Shown in pieces: positions 61,568 through 64,000 of a DNA stretch of 64,000 bases. A model generated the notes under the pieces. It did no database searches. It was not told where the DNA came from and was given only the letters and a program-made list of their open reading frames with translations. Source of the DNA: a virus; IMG/VR virus record IMGVR_UViG_3300010883_026915, positions 1-64,000 of that record. One strand, 5' to 3'. Position 1 is the first letter of the stretch. Each line of letters begins with the position of its first letter. The translations under genes were made by a program, and so were the position numbers.

Positions 61568-62284
61568 TTGGGATTTTTAGATCATTCAACAAACAATGTT
61601 ATTATCGATGCAGTATTAACAGATCAGGGTAGAAAGCTCTTAGCTGGTGGACTTGGAAATTTTACAATTTCAAAGTTTGCATTTGCAGACGACGAAGTCG
61701 ATTATACTATAATAAAAAAATTCGGAAGAACAGTAGGCAGGGAGAAGATTGAGAAAAATACTCCTGTCCTTGAGGCTCCTACAAGTGGATATCTTGGCTT
61801 AAAGTTTAAAAATACTAGCTTTAACAATAATTCAATGATTAGGTTGCCAACACTAACCATATCAAAAGGTATAGATGCATCTGGTGCTGCTTCTGTAACA
61901 AGAAGTAGAACTTCATCACAAATTGATACATCAATTTCAATTACTGCAGAGCAGAAGTTAATCACAGGCGGAGTTGCAGATCATGATGTAACAAACTATT
62001 CATATCAGATAACTTTAGATCATTTATTTTTAAGAGTACAAGGGTATACGCCTGACTACGTCGATGCTTATAATAATGCAACGTATACTATAAGAGCAGC
62101 AAACTCTCTTTCTAATCAAAGATGCTCAAGTGTAACATTTTCTCTGGTTCCAAATCTACTCAATGATATAACATTTCGCCAGTACTCATATACAACCCAG
62201 GGTACATCAATTGTAACAAGACCGGTTTCTGTTACTGGGTTAAATGATGGACAATCTGTATCATTTAACATAAACATTTACTAA
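61568..62284 (+). CDS. Virion protein with IDAVLTxxG N-terminal module
   Basis: A 238-residue protein with a TTG start set by AAGGAG at 61555-61560. The N-terminus (GFLDHSTNNVIIDAVLTDQG, GRKLLAGGLGNFTISKFAFA) is paralogous to that of the 414-residue protein at 51046, with identical spacing of the DAV-x-T-x-x-G and GG residues. The remainder is beta-rich with a Thr/Ser-rich centre and ends VSVTGLNDGQSVSFNINIY. Such short proteins sharing a conserved head domain may be multi-copy tail or neck components. No enzymatic motif. Confidence 0.72.
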   Translation: MGFLDHSTNNVIIDAVLTDQGRKLLAGGLGNFTISKFAFADDEVDYTIIKKFGRTVGREKIEKNTPVLEAPTSGYLGLKFKNTSFNNNSMIRLPTLTISKGIDASGAASVTRSRTSSQIDTSISITAEQKLITGGVADHDVTNYSYQITLDHLFLRVQGYTPDYVDAYNNATYTIRAANSLSNQRCSSVTFSLVPNLLNDITFRQYSYTTQGTSIVTRPVSVTGLNDGQSVSFNINIY

Positions 62285-62298
62285 AATAGGAATTTAAG

Positions 62299-63534
62299 GT
62301 GGCAGTATTTAAACAAATAGGACCAGGTGATATATCTACAGCCCAGTCTTTTCTAACACAATTAGTAGATGTAATTGCGTCCGATGTTTCTGGATCTACA
62401 ACCTGCAGGAAGTATCAAGTATTTGTGACTGGTGCAAACGGTCGAGGCGCAGGAGTTACCTCATCTTTGTTTCAAACAGTTTGTGATCAAGATTATACGC
62501 TACAAACTTCTAATGAGATATTAGATATGACAGTAGGGCTTAGAGACGATTCATTGCTGGTCAAATCAGCTTCAACGGGAAAAGATACTGCTGGCAAAAA
62601 GCTTTTCCCATCTGAATCTTTGATGATGAGGGAAAAAATATCAATCTATAGTCAGTATTCTCTTCTATTACTCGGCGCGTCAGGATCTGCTTTTAAATCA
62701 CCTCAGAATTCAACTCTAGAGTCTGACAAGATTGATAATGCAATGTTTATAAGCTTTAAGCGACTATTTTCTAGAGATTCTATTAAGGAAAATAGTTTTG
62801 CACTTGAAGTTGCATCAAGCGGATGTAAATCAGAAGGCTCTTCAGGAGCAGACTCCCGACCAAACATTAATAGAACATCAAACTCAGGTACTATGTTTAA
62901 TGTATATACTGATGCAGGGTTATCGACATCAACATTGGTCAAATTTGGAGGTACATGCAGTGATATTGTCAATGCTACAAATACTGCTGAGAAAGTTGGA
63001 AATATATTCTACCAGCACGGAATAGTAGTTCTCGATATTGAAAAAGTTTTTTCAGGTAGTCAGAAGATATCAGGAACAATTGATGCTGTGACTTCTGAAG
63101 GTAATGGTAAAGTCGTCTTAGGTGCTTTGAACACGCCTGGCTCAAATAAGCAGGCAAAGCTTGTTCCAGATCTAATGGTTTCAGGATCTATAGATGATAT
63201 CTTAGATTTTTACAGGACTACTAGATTTAAGTCAGGCTCTCAGACTTGTTATACCTTTATGAATCGTACAAATATTAATTCAACACTTATATGGTGTAGG
63301 GCAACAGCAGATGAATTTAACTATTCTTCAAATCCTACTTATGTAGATCCATCAACGAATAGAATAAATGTCATAGAAGTAGGGCAAGAAAACTTTCAAA
63401 GTGCTTTTTCATATATAACAACCGTCGGCTTGTATGATCCAAATGATAATTTAGTTGCAATTGCAAAAATGTCTAGGCCGATTGCGAAAAACAATGAGAA
63501 GGATATTACCATTAGGGTAAGGCTCGACTTCTAG
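62299..63534 (+). CDS. Virion structural protein (411 residues)
   Basis: A 411-residue protein with a GTG start and AGGA upstream. The N-terminus (VFKQIGPGDISTAQSFLTQ) and a C-terminal segment (ITTVGLYDPNDNLVAIAKMS, then RPIAKNNEKDITIRVRLDF) resemble structural proteins of large T4-like phages in which the last strand pair ends in an R-V-R/K-L-D-F. The interior is beta-rich with many Ser and Gly residues. It could be a baseplate or tail component; specific identity is uncertain. The next gene starts 14 bases downstream. Confidence 0.68.
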   Translation: MAVFKQIGPGDISTAQSFLTQLVDVIASDVSGSTTCRKYQVFVTGANGRGAGVTSSLFQTVCDQDYTLQTSNEILDMTVGLRDDSLLVKSASTGKDTAGKKLFPSESLMMREKISIYSQYSLLLLGASGSAFKSPQNSTLESDKIDNAMFISFKRLFSRDSIKENSFALEVASSGCKSEGSSGADSRPNINRTSNSGTMFNVYTDAGLSTSTLVKFGGTCSDIVNATNTAEKVGNIFYQHGIVVLDIEKVFSGSQKISGTIDAVTSEGNGKVVLGALNTPGSNKQAKLVPDLMVSGSIDDILDFYRTTRFKSGSQTCYTFMNRTNINSTLIWCRATADEFNYSSNPTYVDPSTNRINVIEVGQENFQSAFSYITTVGLYDPNDNLVAIAKMSRPIAKNNEKDITIRVRLDF

Positions 63535-63548
63535 AAAAGGGCTCAATA

Positions 63549-64000
63549 ATGGCAATAGTTAAAATACCCAAAGAAAGGGAAGAATATTTTACATTAACAA
63601 CTCACCCAGATGTTATTTATGTAAGTGGATGTAACCCATCAGTAGTCGAAGGAGCAATGTCTCTAAGGGGCAGGTCAAGCCCAATAGTAAAAGAGTATAT
63701 TGCAGTCAACGCATACTATGAGTTGACAGATGATTGGCGAGCAGGCACAACATCAAGACCGTGGAACCTAAGCGACTTCGATATCCCAACCAGCCTGGGC
63801 ACCGCCTGCTGGGACCGCGCTGTGGCTGATTTTTACGAAACGACAGCTAATATCTCAAAATATATTAAAGTCTACATGGCTGCGGCGAACGCCGCACCTA
63901 GATCAATATCTGATACAAAAAATATTTATATTACAAGATTTGATACACCATTTCTTTTCAACAGCACAGCAATAAAAAAGTCAATTATTCAAAATAACTT
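63549..64000 (+). CDS. Virion protein, 3'-truncated by window edge
   Basis: An ATG at 63549 opens a frame with no stop to the window end, giving 150 complete codons (MAIVKIPKEREEYFTLTTHP at the N-terminus). AAAGGG lies about eight bases before the ATG. It has the same kind of beta-rich, short-loop composition as its neighbours. A section near 63760-63835 uses strongly G/C-rich codons (TSLGTACWDRAVADFYE), and a GC-rich perfect hairpin (TGCGGCG / CGCCGCA at 63881-63896) lies inside the reading frame. Function unknown; structural by context. Confidence 0.7.
   Translation, partial: MAIVKIPKEREEYFTLTTHPDVIYVSGCNPSVVEGAMSLRGRSSPIVKEYIAVNAYYELTDDWRAGTTSRPWNLSDFDIPTSLGTACWDRAVADFYETTANISKYIKVYMAAANAAPRSISDTKNIYITRFDTPFLFNSTAIKKSIIQNN

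Noticed and set aside
63881-63896. GC-rich hairpin near the right edge as a terminator
   Set aside because: It lies inside an open reading frame and has no T-tract; more likely a consequence of alanine-rich coding.
1-64000. tRNA genes, diversity-generating retroelement, transposons or integrase
   Set aside because: Gaps are under 110 bp and hold no cloverleaf or CCA-like ends; no reverse transcriptase, template/variable repeat pair, transposase or integrase motif was seen.

Overview
The window is a 64 kb piece of a large, AT-rich, contractile-tailed (T4-superfamily-like) bacteriophage genome. The phage assignment rests on a GPW/gp25 baseplate wedge protein, a gp6-like wedge protein, a gp5-like central spike/hub protein, a gp55-like late sigma factor, and a long run of very large, Ser/Gly/Asn-rich virion proteins. 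All convincing genes lie on the + strand and are packed tightly, mostly with ATGA or TAATG junctions or gaps under 110 bp. No gene-free stretch exceeds 300 bases, and I saw no tRNA, CRISPR array, insertion sequence or integrase. The host cannot be read from the sequence. Heptose and nonulosonate chemistry suggests a Gram-negative host, and the fibre style resembles aquatic phages; both are inferences.

Region 1 (1-1061) is the C-terminal part of a tail-fibre-like protein, cut by the window edge. Region 2 (1154-25584) is a roughly 24 kb glycan-biosynthesis island of 27 genes. It begins with glycosyltransferases and methyltransferases (1154-9263). A perfect 14-bp palindrome (9271-9303) separates these from sugar-precursor genes: a NeuB-type synthase, three SDR oxidoreductases, a VOC protein, a sugar isomerase-like TIM barrel, cupins, two cytidylyltransferases (one fused to a cupin), a DUF115/MptE-like protein, a GT29 sialyltransferase-like enzyme and a dehydroquinate-synthase-like cyclase. 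A heptose set follows: two GmhA-like isomerases, an HddA-like kinase, two mini HAD phosphatases, an HldE-C/TagD-like nucleotidyltransferase, two NAD-dependent epimerases and a nucleotide-sugar dehydrogenase. A sulfotransferase ends the island. Together these look able to make activated nonulosonate and heptose sugars, join them, and decorate the product with methyl and sulfate groups.

Region 3 (25644-30442) holds a PD-(D/E)XK nuclease with a probable Fe-S cluster, two GT4 glycosyltransferases, a small membrane protein, the gp55-like sigma factor and an uncharacterised 126-residue protein. Region 4 (30429-47706) is the baseplate/tail module: gp5-like spike, a 60-residue protein, gp25, gp6, then large proteins with DNRLRE-like and LamG-like domains, two fibre-like proteins and a DUF5659-like protein.

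Region 5 (47738-49725) is a single fibre/virion gene with its own promoter-like sequence, a strong Shine-Dalgarno site and a textbook intrinsic terminator, so it is probably expressed at a high level. Region 6 (49759-64000) holds a basic-tailed small protein, a J-domain protein, and further virion proteins of up to 1460 residues. Two of these share an N-terminal module. The last gene runs off the window end.

The most notable feature is the glycan island lying between tail-fibre and baseplate genes. Its product may be virion glycosylation, a host-surface modification, or another glycoconjugate; the sequence alone does not decide which.
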